Shown here: one piece after another, positions 1 through 6,308 of the stretch
How positions within the stretch are numbered: the first letter of the stretch is position 1
Layout: every line of letters begins with the position of its first letter
Notes under the pieces: model-generated
Told to the model about the DNA's origin: nothing
What the model saw: only the letters and a program-made list of their open reading frames with translations
The model's database searches: none
From: an uncultured Prevotellaceae bacterium
GTDB lineage: Bacteria; Bacteroidota; Bacteroidia; Bacteroidales; Bacteroidaceae
Length of the DNA: 6,308 bases
Assembly: GCA_946539635.1 (NCBI GenBank)
Contig: CAMNHS010000082.1
Coordinates: 1-6,308, forward strand
Reading direction: 5' to 3'
Translations under genes and position numbers: made by a program

Positions 1-1100
1 GTGTGACGGTATTTCGACTGGCGGTCCATTATCTTTTCGACATAATTTACCGTCTCGGAGCCGCGCATATATCCGTGTGACACCTCTGGGTCATTGTAAT
101 ACTGTGGGGTTGAGAGGAGCAGGACATATTTCCTGACATCCTTCCACCGGTAGCTGTTACCGCCATATTTCTTTGTCAGCTTCATGGCATCGCGGATGTG
201 GTATGCGCCGCCATTATATGCCGCCAGGGCAAAACGTATTCTCTCGGCACGACTACCGACATCGCTGAAGTGAGTCTGCAACTCACGCATATAACGCGCA
301 GCAGCAGCGATATTCTGTTCCGGGTCGTAAATTTTGTTTCGCGGCAGCTTCAGGTGGTCTGCCGTGCTTGGCAATATCTGCATCAGCCCGCAAGCTCCCG
401 CCCATGAATGAGCCTTCGGGTCGAAGCAACTCTCCTGATAGCACTGTGCTGCAAGGAGGGTCCATTCCATACCAGCAACAGGGGCATATCTGCGGAAGAA
501 GTGGTCGTATTTTGAAATCTTTCCTGAACGGGCAGACAGCATGAAAGGATACACATGACGCTTTACGCTTGCCTCGGTGAGCAGATATTCCTCCTCACGC
601 TTCGTCTCCTTATACATCTCAGGCTTGTACCATATCCGAACCTCCTTCACCAGCTCCGGATTCTCTTTGCTGACAGCCCAGTGCTCGCCACATTCCGAGA
701 AACCGAGAAGGTCTTTTGGGGAGAGAGGAAAGGCAATGATGTCGCCCTCCCTATTGCGCAGGCGCTGCAGCATATCGACAGTATCCCTACAGACATCTAC
801 GCGAAGGGTTACGCCAAGGCGTTCTGCCAGTTTCTCGCAAAGCAGATAGTGCACGCCCATGCCTTTGCCGTGATAGTCGTAATACGTATTCGGACCCGAC
901 AATGTCAGCATTATCAGTTCACCTCCTTTTACAATATCGTTCAGGGTATATTCGTCAGCATCGATGGTGTCCGTATCTTCTCCGAGGACAGCACCCCACG
1001 GAGTTATAATCTTTTGATTCTCACGCTGCGAGATACACTGCTGCAGTGAGACAAAAGTAACGATAGAAATAAATATTGCTAACAGTACGCGACCCATCAT
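1..1100 (-). CDS. MltF-like membrane-bound lytic transglycosylase (C-terminus cut by window edge)
   Basis: Lytic transglycosylases cleave the MurNAc-GlcNAc bond of peptidoglycan, leaving 1,6-anhydro-MurNAc ends. The visible 366 residues start with a hydrophobic export segment (about 5-18) and Cys22 in SLQQC, a weak lipobox. Residues about 50-172 resemble the substrate-binding-protein domain that precedes the catalytic domain in MltF, but seem to lack its second lobe. The family 1 transglycosylase domain runs from about 197. It has QES with probable catalytic Glu223, AGACGLMQILPSTA (234-247) and FALAAYNGG (290-298). The MltF-type end LTKKYGG, then GYMRGSETVNYVEKI, is also present. Because this matches the C-terminal part of MltF proteins, probably only a few tens of residues are missing. 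The start is the ATG overlapping the upstream stop, since it begins just before the export signal. Export and cell-envelope location are well supported; lipid anchoring is uncertain. Confidence 0.9.
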   Translation of the reverse strand, partial: MMGRVLLAIFISIVTFVSLQQCISQRENQKIITPWGAVLGEDTDTIDADEYTLNDIVKGGELIMLTLSGPNTYYDYHGKGMGVHYLLCEKLAERLGVTLRVDVCRDTVDMLQRLRNREGDIIAFPLSPKDLLGFSECGEHWAVSKENPELVKEVRIWYKPEMYKETKREEEYLLTEASVKRHVYPFMLSARSGKISKYDHFFRRYAPVAGMEWTLLAAQCYQESCFDPKAHSWAGACGLMQILPSTADHLKLPRNKIYDPEQNIAAAARYMRELQTHFSDVGSRAERIRFALAAYNGGAYHIRDAMKLTKKYGGNSYRWKDVRKYVLLLSTPQYYNDPEVSHGYMRGSETVNYVEKIMDRQSKYRH

Positions 1101-1102
1101 CA
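1098..1102 (-). promoter_or_regulatory. TGATG stop/start overlap coupling the second TPR gene to the transglycosylase
   Basis: The TPR gene stops with TGA at 1102-1100, and the next gene can start with ATG at 1100-1098, sharing one base. A second ATG follows directly (1097-1095), so either may serve as the start. No Shine-Dalgarno sequence precedes it. The layout is typical of termination-reinitiation, which tends to keep two products at related levels. The overlap is seen directly; coupling is inferred. Confidence 0.6.
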
Positions 1103-2329
1103 AAGCAGGGAGTCGAATTTCTTGCCCATATTGAGGTTATAGTACACCTCATACAAAATAGGATACCAACGCTCGCGGTCGTTTGGCATCAACTTACGGT
1201 ATCGCTCAATATAAGGCAGACATTTGTTATATTCCTCCTGTGCATCTTTCTGTCTCTCTCTGTACGACCTGCTGTAATTCTTCTGCGCATCAAGAGCACG
1301 GAGATAATAGATGTATCCCACATTATAATTCGGTATGGCCTGGTCAGGATTATCGCGCAACAGTGTCACGCCATATTCCAGCGCCTCGTCATACTTCTTC
1401 TGCGCCATGAGGACACTATGTTTTGCCAACAGGAAGAGCTGGTTCCTCGGGTCTGTCTGCAATGCCTTGTCAATATACAACATTGCTTCGTCGTTCTTTC
1501 CGTGTGACGTATAGTAATCTATCAGTCGAGGGAAAAAATACGTCGATTCCGGATAGAATTTAAAACCCTCCTGCAGGTAGTGCAGATACATTTTCTGCGG
1601 TATGAACACCTTCCATGCCTCTGCCAGCAGTTGCAAGGTGTATTCACGTCGTGGGCTGTATCTTATGGCCTCCTCGGAATACTTCATCATCATCGACAGG
1701 CTGTCAAGGCTATTGCCGCACATCAACGCAAGGAAGGCAGCGAACTCATCATTTGCACCGTCGAACTTGATGTCAGAGAACAGCGGTTGTCTTCTGCTGT
1801 CAAGATACAGGTCGAGGCATTCCCACGCCTCTTGCCATTTCGCATGTGCCATGCAATAGATGCCACCCTTCAGGAGATTGCCATGATAAGGTGCCATTAC
1901 TTCAGAGTGTTTCTTGCGATAACTCTTTCCCACCTCCAGGCTATCAAATGACAGCATGCTGACAAGGAGCTGCTGACCCTTCATCACCATTGCCATCGTA
2001 TCTACTGGCATGTTGAGATACATGCGGTCGTTATAGACGTCATATTGTTTCTTCAGAATATCCAAAGAAATCAGCCTGAGGTCCTTACGGTCTTTGAATA
2101 CCGAATCGTTGAAATACGCACTCAGTTTTCGCTCATTATCCTGCAGAGCCCTGATGCGCTTTCGTGACTCATCAGTATCCTCCACCAGGTTTACCGCATT
2201 TCTTACGGCAATTCTGGCAGCTTCAAGGTCATTCTTCAACTGCCTCGTTCTCCTGTTGTCGAGGACAGAAGCCGAGGCAGATGAAGTAATAAATATTATA
2301 AACGTAAAAAGTAGTGCTACTTTTTGCAT
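1100..2329 (-). CDS. Exported tetratricopeptide-repeat protein (second of two)
   Basis: This 409-residue protein begins with a signal peptide (MQK, hydrophobic residues 4-14, and a probable cleavage site near SSASA, about residue 20). A charged helical segment follows (about 26-70). Two adjacent TPR-like units are visible at about 263-296 (YFFPRLIDYYTSHGKNDEAM to DPRN) and 297-330 (HSVLMAQKKYDEALEYG to NPDQ). A further helix pair starts at NYNVGYIYYLRA (334), and the sequence ends in a Tyr- and Arg-rich helical region. No enzymatic motif is seen, so a periplasmic scaffold or adaptor role is inferred from the fold. It shares the exported TPR layout of the preceding gene, but I see no strong residue-level identity, so a recent duplication is not supported. 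Its TGA stop overlaps the ATG of the transglycosylase gene by one base, making that enzyme the best candidate partner. Confidence 0.88.
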   Translation of the reverse strand: MQKVALLFTFIIFITSSASASVLDNRRTRQLKNDLEAARIAVRNAVNLVEDTDESRKRIRALQDNERKLSAYFNDSVFKDRKDLRLISLDILKKQYDVYNDRMYLNMPVDTMAMVMKGQQLLVSMLSFDSLEVGKSYRKKHSEVMAPYHGNLLKGGIYCMAHAKWQEAWECLDLYLDSRRQPLFSDIKFDGANDEFAAFLALMCGNSLDSLSMMMKYSEEAIRYSPRREYTLQLLAEAWKVFIPQKMYLHYLQEGFKFYPESTYFFPRLIDYYTSHGKNDEAMLYIDKALQTDPRNQLFLLAKHSVLMAQKKYDEALEYGVTLLRDNPDQAIPNYNVGYIYYLRALDAQKNYSRSYRERQKDAQEEYNKCLPYIERYRKLMPNDRERWYPILYEVYYNLNMGKKFDSLL

Positions 2330-2351
2330 TTGTTTTCTTTAAGCGTTAATC

Positions 2352-3485
2352 TTATTCGTCACCGATGAGTTTAGAAATCTCCTTTGCCTTATCAGTCTTA
2401 CCCATACGGTTATAGTACATACGGAGCAGCATAGGCCAGTTGTTTATAGTCTCGTGGTTAGGGTCGAGAGTGCGAACATGCTCCAGAGCATCAGCAGCAC
2501 CTTCGTAAGCCTCAGAACAAGCCTTCAGGTCATCACCAAACAGACGACCAGACTTGTCAGCCTTCTTCAGCTGGATATCGTCAGCGATATTACCATAGCA
2601 CTTTGAAAGGTTAAACCAACCATGTATGTAGTTAGGGTCAATCTCTACTACCTTCTTGAAATCCTCAAGAGCAGCCTTGAAGTCCTGCTTCTCACCCTTC
2701 AGGGTTCCTCTTACCAAATATGCAGTCTTGTTATTTGGGTCCTTCGCCAGAGATTCGTCAATCAGAACCTGTATTTTGTCCTGCATGCCAATACTGTTGT
2801 ATATGTTGAAAATCTGGAAGAAATACTTGTTGACGTCAAGCTCCTTCAATGCATCAACGTACTTCAGAGAGTCCTCTCTTGTCTTCATGGTTTTTTCCAA
2901 AGACATGCAATAGATCTGCTCAGCCTGAGCGTGTACGCGCTCATCACCAATGGCAGTCTTAGCATATTTTGCAGCATTAGCAAAGTCTTCCTTGTTGTAG
3001 TTTGCATAGGCAGCAAAGAAAGAAGCCAAAGGAGCAAACTGGTCATTAGCCTCTGCAGACTTAATGTATGTAAGGGCAAACATCAGTTTCTCGTCGTTAT
3101 CATTAGTATTGTTTGCAGCGTTAATCATCAAAGGACGATAGTTCTGGACATTCTTGAAAATGTCTTCGCCACCCTTTGCGCCAACCTTCTTACAACGGAA
3201 AGCAGCATTAATCATGTTAGCGATGAGTTTGTTATCATCGTTGGTAGCCTTACCAGCGGTAACATTCTCAATAGCAGTCTTAGCCTCAGCATCAGCCAAC
3301 TTGTTCAGAGCAAGTGCAGCCTTCTGCTTAATCTCTGGGTCCATAGACTCCTTTGCTTCGTTGTAGATTTTAAGACCTGCTTCATAATTCTTTGTTGCTG
3401 CAATCTCCTTGTCGTACCTTGGATTCTGAGCAAATGATGCAGTAGCTACTACAGCTGCCAACATCGTGATAAAAATCTTTTTCAT
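2352..3485 (-). CDS. Exported tetratricopeptide-repeat protein (first of two)
   Basis: This 377-residue protein has a clear Sec signal peptide: MKK, then a hydrophobic stretch (about 4-16) and a probable signal peptidase I site after SFA (residue 19). There is no lipobox cysteine, so it should be soluble in the periplasm. The mature part is mostly alpha-helical. One good TPR is visible at about 253-286 (AYLVRG, DFKAALEDFKKVVEIDPNY), and the helices before and after it (including GWFNLSKCYGN, from 289) look like degenerate TPRs. TPRs form superhelical scaffolds for protein partners; no catalytic motif is seen. It lies 21 nt after gyrA, with an A/T-rich spacer and no terminator, and 22 nt before a second TPR gene. 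The molecular role is unknown. The ATG is the natural start because it places the signal peptide exactly at the N-terminus. Confidence 0.9.
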   Translation of the reverse strand: MKKIFITMLAAVVATASFAQNPRYDKEIAATKNYEAGLKIYNEAKESMDPEIKQKAALALNKLADAEAKTAIENVTAGKATNDDNKLIANMINAAFRCKKVGAKGGEDIFKNVQNYRPLMINAANNTNDNDEKLMFALTYIKSAEANDQFAPLASFFAAYANYNKEDFANAAKYAKTAIGDERVHAQAEQIYCMSLEKTMKTREDSLKYVDALKELDVNKYFFQIFNIYNSIGMQDKIQVLIDESLAKDPNNKTAYLVRGTLKGEKQDFKAALEDFKKVVEIDPNYIHGWFNLSKCYGNIADDIQLKKADKSGRLFGDDLKACSEAYEGAADALEHVRTLDPNHETINNWPMLLRMYYNRMGKTDKAKEISKLIGDE

Positions 3486-3506
3486 AATTGATTTGTTAAA
3501 TTAAAG

Positions 3507-6101
3507 TTATTGGTTGTTATCTTCATTATCGTTTTGGTTAACATCAACGTTATCGTCAACGTTTTCCTCTTCTTCCACATCCTCGTGAGGAACAACGCAG
3601 ACAGAAGCGATAGACTCATTACGTTTCTTCAGGTCGATGAGTTTCACACCCTGAGTGTTACGTCCCTTCTCGCTACCAGCATCAGCAATAGCAAAGCGAA
3701 TAGCGATACCACTCTTGTTGATAATCATGAGGTCTTCGTCGCCTTTCACACACTTCATGGCAATCACCTTACCAGTCTTCTCTGTGATGTTAAGAGTTGT
3801 AACACCCTTTGAGCCACGCTTGGTGAGACGGTAACCACCATCCTCTACCTTCATGTATGTAGTACCATCCTCACGGGTCTGTTCTGTCAGCACACCAATC
3901 TTGGAGCGCTTACCATAACCCTTCTCGGATATTACCATCAGCGACTGCTCTGGGTCGTATGCTACAACGAGATCGATTACTGCATCGTCATCACCCTGCA
4001 GTGTCATACCACGTACACCAGTAGCAACACGAGACATCACACGGATATCTGTTTCGTTGAAACGAACTGCACGACCATTTCGTGAAGCAAGGATAAGCTC
4101 GTTATGACCGTTTGTCAGCATTACGTTTACTACCTCATCATTCTCCTGAATATTGATAGCACGTACACCCTTTCCACGAACGCGAGAGTAGTCTTTCAGG
4201 GTGGTACGCTTTACGATACCGTTCTTTGTTGCAAAGACAACATAGTGGCTTGTGAGGAATTCCTCGTCGTTAAACTTATGGCTCTGGATTCCGAGGAATG
4301 CATTTACAGCATCGTCTGGCTCCAACTGGAGCAGGTTCTGTATAGCACGTCCCTTTGCATCCTTTGCACCCTCTGGTATCTCAAAGCAACGCAGCCAATA
4401 TACACGACCTTTCTTGGTGAAGAACAGTATCATATCGTGTGCATCTGCTGCGTAGATATATTCTGTGAAGTCCTGCTCACGGGTACGAGAACCGCGAGAA
4501 CCAACTCCGCCGCGTGTCTGTGCACGGAAGTCAGCCTGCAAGGTACGCTTGATGTATCCCAGGTGTGACATTGTGATGACAACAGGATCGTTAGCATAGA
4601 ACTGCTCTGGGTTGAACTCTGCATTAGAGAGCTTTATCTCTGTGCGACGCTCGTCACCATATTTCTCCTTCACCTCCTGAAGCTCATCCTTCATCACCTT
4701 CTTACACAACTCTGGGTCATCCAGAATCTGCTGCAAGTAAGCAATGAGTTCCATTATCTCCTTGTACTCAGCCTTCAGTTCCTCTACACGCAGACCTGTC
4801 AGCTGTGACAGACGCATATCAACGATAGCTTTTGACTGCAGTTCGTCGAGTTCGAAGCGCTGCTCCAAAGCACGCTGTGCATCAGTAGGAGTCTTTGAGG
4901 CACGTATCAGTTTTACAACCTCGTCGATGTTGTCAACGGCAATTATCAAGCCCTCCAAGATGTGGGCACGAGCCTCTGCCTTTGCCTTATCGAACTTAGT
5001 ACGACGTATAGTCACATCATGACGATGCTCTACGAAGTACTTCACACACTCCTTCAGTGACAGCAGGCGTGGGCGTCCCTTTACGAGGGCGATATTGTTA
5101 ACAGAGAAAGAACTCTGCAGGGCAGTCATCTTGAAGAGTTTGTTCAGGATGACGTTAGCATTAGCATCACGCTTTACGTCAACAACGATACGCATGCCCT
5201 GACGGCCTGTTTCGTCATTGACATTTGAGATACCCTCTATCTTACCCTCCTTTACGAGGTCAGCAATGTATTCTATCAGCTGAGCCTTGTTGACACCGTA
5301 TGGAATCTCGGTAACAACAATCTTATCGTGGTTCTCGTCAGACTCAATCTCAGCCTTTGCACGTATGATGATACGTCCGCGACCAGTCTCGTAAGCCTCC
5401 TTTACGCCTTGGATTCCATATATGTATGCACCTGTTGGGAAGTCAGGAGCCTTGATATACTGCATCAGGCCATCGGTATCTATGTCAGGATTGTCGATAT
5501 AGGCGCAGCAGCCGTCGATTACCTCACCAAGGTTGTGTGTAGGCATATTCGTTGCCATACCTACCGCAATGCCGTTACCACCGTTTACGAGGAGGTTAGG
5601 AATCTTTGTAGGCATTACTGTTGGCTCCTGCAAAGAGTCATCGAAGTTGTTCATCATATCGACGGTATCCTTCTCAAGGTCGTCCATGATGTGTTCGCCC
5701 ATCTTTGAGAGGCGGCACTCCGTATAACGCATCGCAGCAGCAGAGTCACCATCGACAGAACCGAAGTTACCCTGTCCGTCAACGAGGGTGTAACGCATGT
5801 TCCAATCCTGTGCCAGACGCACCAGTGCTCCATATACAGAAGAGTCACCATGAGGGTGATACTTACCAAGCACCTCACCTACTACGCGGGCACACTTCTT
5901 ATAAGGTTGGTTACTTGTATTACCGATTCCCAGCATACCGTAAAGAATACGGCGGTGAACCGGCTTAAAGCCATCGCGCACATCGGGCAGAGCACGAGCT
6001 ACAATTACTGACATTGAGTAATCAATGTAACTCGTCTTCATTTCTTCCTCAATATTCACCTTGAGGATTCTGTCACGGTCAAAAGTTTGTGTTTCGTCCA
6101 T
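3507..6101 (-). CDS. gyrA: DNA gyrase subunit A
   Basis: GyrA is the breakage-reunion subunit of gyrase (A2B2 with GyrB) and introduces negative supercoils into chromosomal DNA using ATP hydrolysed by GyrB. The 864-residue length is normal for the family. The N-terminal winged-helix core contains the quinolone region [15 protein letters not shown] (82-95) and the active site AAMRYTE with Arg125 and catalytic Tyr126. The tower and coiled-coil region carries the conserved RLSQLTGL (430-437). The C-terminal DNA-wrapping domain begins with a GyrA-box-like QTRGGVG (528-534), which favours GyrA over ParC. The protein ends in an acidic, Asn-rich tail (about 839-864). Ser87 matches E. coli Ser83, while Gly91 stands where E. 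coli has Asp87. The start is fixed by an in-frame TAA directly before the ATG. It is the first gene of the probable operon and is followed after 21 nt by a TPR gene. Confidence 0.98.
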   Translation of the reverse strand: MDETQTFDRDRILKVNIEEEMKTSYIDYSMSVIVARALPDVRDGFKPVHRRILYGMLGIGNTSNQPYKKCARVVGEVLGKYHPHGDSSVYGALVRLAQDWNMRYTLVDGQGNFGSVDGDSAAAMRYTECRLSKMGEHIMDDLEKDTVDMMNNFDDSLQEPTVMPTKIPNLLVNGGNGIAVGMATNMPTHNLGEVIDGCCAYIDNPDIDTDGLMQYIKAPDFPTGAYIYGIQGVKEAYETGRGRIIIRAKAEIESDENHDKIVVTEIPYGVNKAQLIEYIADLVKEGKIEGISNVNDETGRQGMRIVVDVKRDANANVILNKLFKMTALQSSFSVNNIALVKGRPRLLSLKECVKYFVEHRHDVTIRRTKFDKAKAEARAHILEGLIIAVDNIDEVVKLIRASKTPTDAQRALEQRFELDELQSKAIVDMRLSQLTGLRVEELKAEYKEIMELIAYLQQILDDPELCKKVMKDELQEVKEKYGDERRTEIKLSNAEFNPEQFYANDPVVITMSHLGYIKRTLQADFRAQTRGGVGSRGSRTREQDFTEYIYAADAHDMILFFTKKGRVYWLRCFEIPEGAKDAKGRAIQNLLQLEPDDAVNAFLGIQSHKFNDEEFLTSHYVVFATKNGIVKRTTLKDYSRVRGKGVRAINIQENDEVVNVMLTNGHNELILASRNGRAVRFNETDIRVMSRVATGVRGMTLQGDDDAVIDLVVAYDPEQSLMVISEKGYGKRSKIGVLTEQTREDGTTYMKVEDGGYRLTKRGSKGVTTLNITEKTGKVIAMKCVKGDEDLMIINKSGIAIRFAIADAGSEKGRNTQGVKLIDLKKRNESIASVCVVPHEDVEEEENVDDNVDVNQNDNEDNNQ
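3544..3563. repeat. 12-nt-period tandem repeat in the gyrA acidic-tail codons
   Basis: The octamer TCAACGTT occurs at 3544-3551 and again at 3556-3563, exactly 12 nt (four codons) apart and in the gyrA reading frame. The repeat encodes part of the Asp/Asn/Val-rich end of GyrA (NVDDNVDVN). It is short and imperfect outside the octamer. It may reflect past replication slippage that lengthened the tail without shifting the frame, or simply repeated use of the same Asn-Val-Asp codons. Confidence 0.5.
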
Positions 6102-6138
6102 TTAAACCTATTTTATCTGTTATATATTATTTTAAATT
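6102..6138 (-). promoter_or_regulatory. A/T-rich gyrA 5' leader without Shine-Dalgarno
   Basis: The inferred leader is almost entirely A and T, with a few isolated G/C bases and no AGGAGG-like element near the ATG. This is usual for Bacteroidota, where initiation relies on A-rich unstructured leaders rather than on anti-Shine-Dalgarno pairing. A TAA codon sits directly before the gyrA ATG in the same frame (6104-6102), so translation cannot begin further upstream and the start at 6101 is well fixed. Confidence 0.55.
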
Positions 6139-6144
6139 TGGGCT

Positions 6145-6178
6145 CAAAGGTACGAAAAAAAAATGGCATAAACGCGTT
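6145..6178 (-). promoter_or_regulatory. Probable gyrA promoter, Bacteroidota TAnnTTTG type
   Basis: Read on the minus strand, 6152-6145 is TACCTTTG, a perfect match to the Bacteroidota -7 consensus TAnnTTTG used by the primary sigma factor of this phylum. A start site about 7 nt further on would fall near 6138 and give a 5' leader of roughly 37 nt before the gyrA ATG. There is no clean TTTG at the expected -33 position; the nearest candidate is TTTA (6172-6169), with a short spacer of 16 nt. The spacer includes a run of nine T (6163-6155). A perfect 8-nt palindrome, AACGCGTT (6171-6178), covers about -33 to -40. The motif match and its position are seen directly; the start site is inferred. 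Confidence 0.65.
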
Positions 6179-6195
6179 GTAGGGCCTAAAAAACG

Positions 6196-6308
6196 TTAAA
6201 AACGGGATTTTTGCTTTTTTCCGTGGGTTTGGAAAACAATATATTCTTTATCGCCTTCAAGGGTGAAGGTGTCGCCTAATGATTCATTGAGGGTTCCTTG
6301 CCACATTT
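6196..6308 (-). CDS. C-terminal fragment of an unrecognised protein (5' end outside window)
   Basis: An open frame enters from the right edge and ends at a TAA (6198-6196). The visible part is at least 36 residues, starting around MWQGTLNESLGD and ending in the basic tail HGKKQKSRF. The mix of residues (acidic, aromatic and hydrophobic in alternation, then a lysine-rich end) looks like a real protein terminus rather than a random frame. An in-frame ATG lies at 6306-6304, so a 36-residue stand-alone peptide is possible, but a longer gene running off the window is more likely. The gene is co-oriented with gyrA and ends 94 nt before the gyrA start, with the gyrA promoter in between. I do not recognise the family and assign no function. 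Confidence 0.5.
   Translation of the reverse strand, partial: MWQGTLNESLGDTFTLEGDKEYIVFQTHGKKQKSRF

Larger units (their letters stand above)
1..6138 (-). other. Probable four-gene transcription unit: gyrA, two TPR genes, mltF-like gene
   Basis: The four genes are co-oriented, with gaps of 21 nt (3486-3506) and 22 nt (2330-2351) and a final 1-nt overlap. Neither gap has room for, or shows, a hairpin plus T-tract terminator, and neither contains a TAnnTTTG box. The only good promoter match outside coding sequence is upstream of gyrA. Joint transcription is inferred from this spacing. Internal promoters within coding sequence cannot be ruled out. The downstream limit of the unit is beyond the window. 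Confidence 0.7.

Noticed and set aside
555..1049. Plus-strand open frame (164 codons) opposite the transglycosylase gene
   Set aside because: The minus-strand frame encodes clear MltF-type motifs across the same bases, and the plus-strand product shows no recognisable domain.
1052..1059. TACTTTTG (minus strand), a match to the TAnnTTTG -7 box inside the transglycosylase gene
   Set aside because: It lies within the codons of the export signal, downstream of the gene's start, so it could not drive the full gene. A four-to-six-base motif is expected by chance in coding sequence.
2622..3437. Long plus-strand open frame (271 codons) opposite the first TPR gene
   Set aside because: It is antisense to a well-supported gene with a signal peptide and TPR. 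The translation is a hydrophobic, Leu/Val/Ser-rich string without motifs, as expected from the reverse complement of helical, Lys/Glu/Ala-rich coding sequence.
1100..3485. Recent tandem duplication giving the two TPR genes
   Set aside because: Both have a signal peptide and TPRs at similar relative positions, but I see no shared stretches of identical residues beyond the generic TPR pattern, so only a distant relationship, if any, is possible.
4104..4568. Plus-strand open frame (154 codons) inside gyrA
   Set aside because: It is the mirror of conserved GyrA C-terminal-domain sequence, with a Cys- and Leu-rich translation typical of a shadow frame. The same applies to the plus-strand frame at 5328-5708.
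6188..6204. Possible terminator after the upstream gene: CGTT-TTT-AACG hairpin followed by six T (minus strand)
   Set aside because: The stem is only 4 bp and half A/T, and it overlaps the stop codon. This is too weak to call a rho-independent terminator in an A/T-rich region where T runs are common.

Overview
The window looks like core chromosome from a Bacteroidota member, most likely a Bacteroidales species of the Prevotella/Bacteroides type. Three things point there: the GyrA sequence (quinolone region [15 protein letters not shown]), a TAnnTTTG-type promoter (TACCTTTG) in front of gyrA, and A/T-rich leaders without a Shine-Dalgarno sequence. The genus is an inference. No RNA genes, mobile elements or CRISPR arrays are visible.

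All real genes lie on the minus strand, so the reading order is from high to low coordinates. At the right edge (6308-6196) is the C-terminal end of an unrecognised protein. Next comes a compact intergenic region (6195-6102) holding the gyrA promoter, an A9 tract and a short palindrome. gyrA (6101-3507) follows, then two exported tetratricopeptide-repeat (TPR) proteins (3485-2352 and 2329-1100). Last is an MltF-like membrane-bound lytic transglycosylase (1100 to the left edge), whose final residues are cut off.

The four genes from gyrA onward are separated by 21 nt, 22 nt and a 1-nt overlap. No terminator is visible between them, so they probably form one transcription unit. It joins a cytoplasmic DNA topoisomerase to three proteins with export signals. 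The second TPR protein and the transglycosylase share a TGATG stop/start junction, which suggests translational coupling and possibly a shared envelope function.

The most interesting point is the transglycosylase. Its catalytic domain looks intact, but its substrate-binding-protein domain seems to be reduced to a single lobe. Other points of note are a glycine at the GyrA position equivalent to E. coli Asp87, a variant GyrA box, an acidic GyrA tail encoded by a short DNA repeat, and the layout of the gyrA promoter. No clearly new multi-gene system such as a defence, toxin or mobile module is evident.
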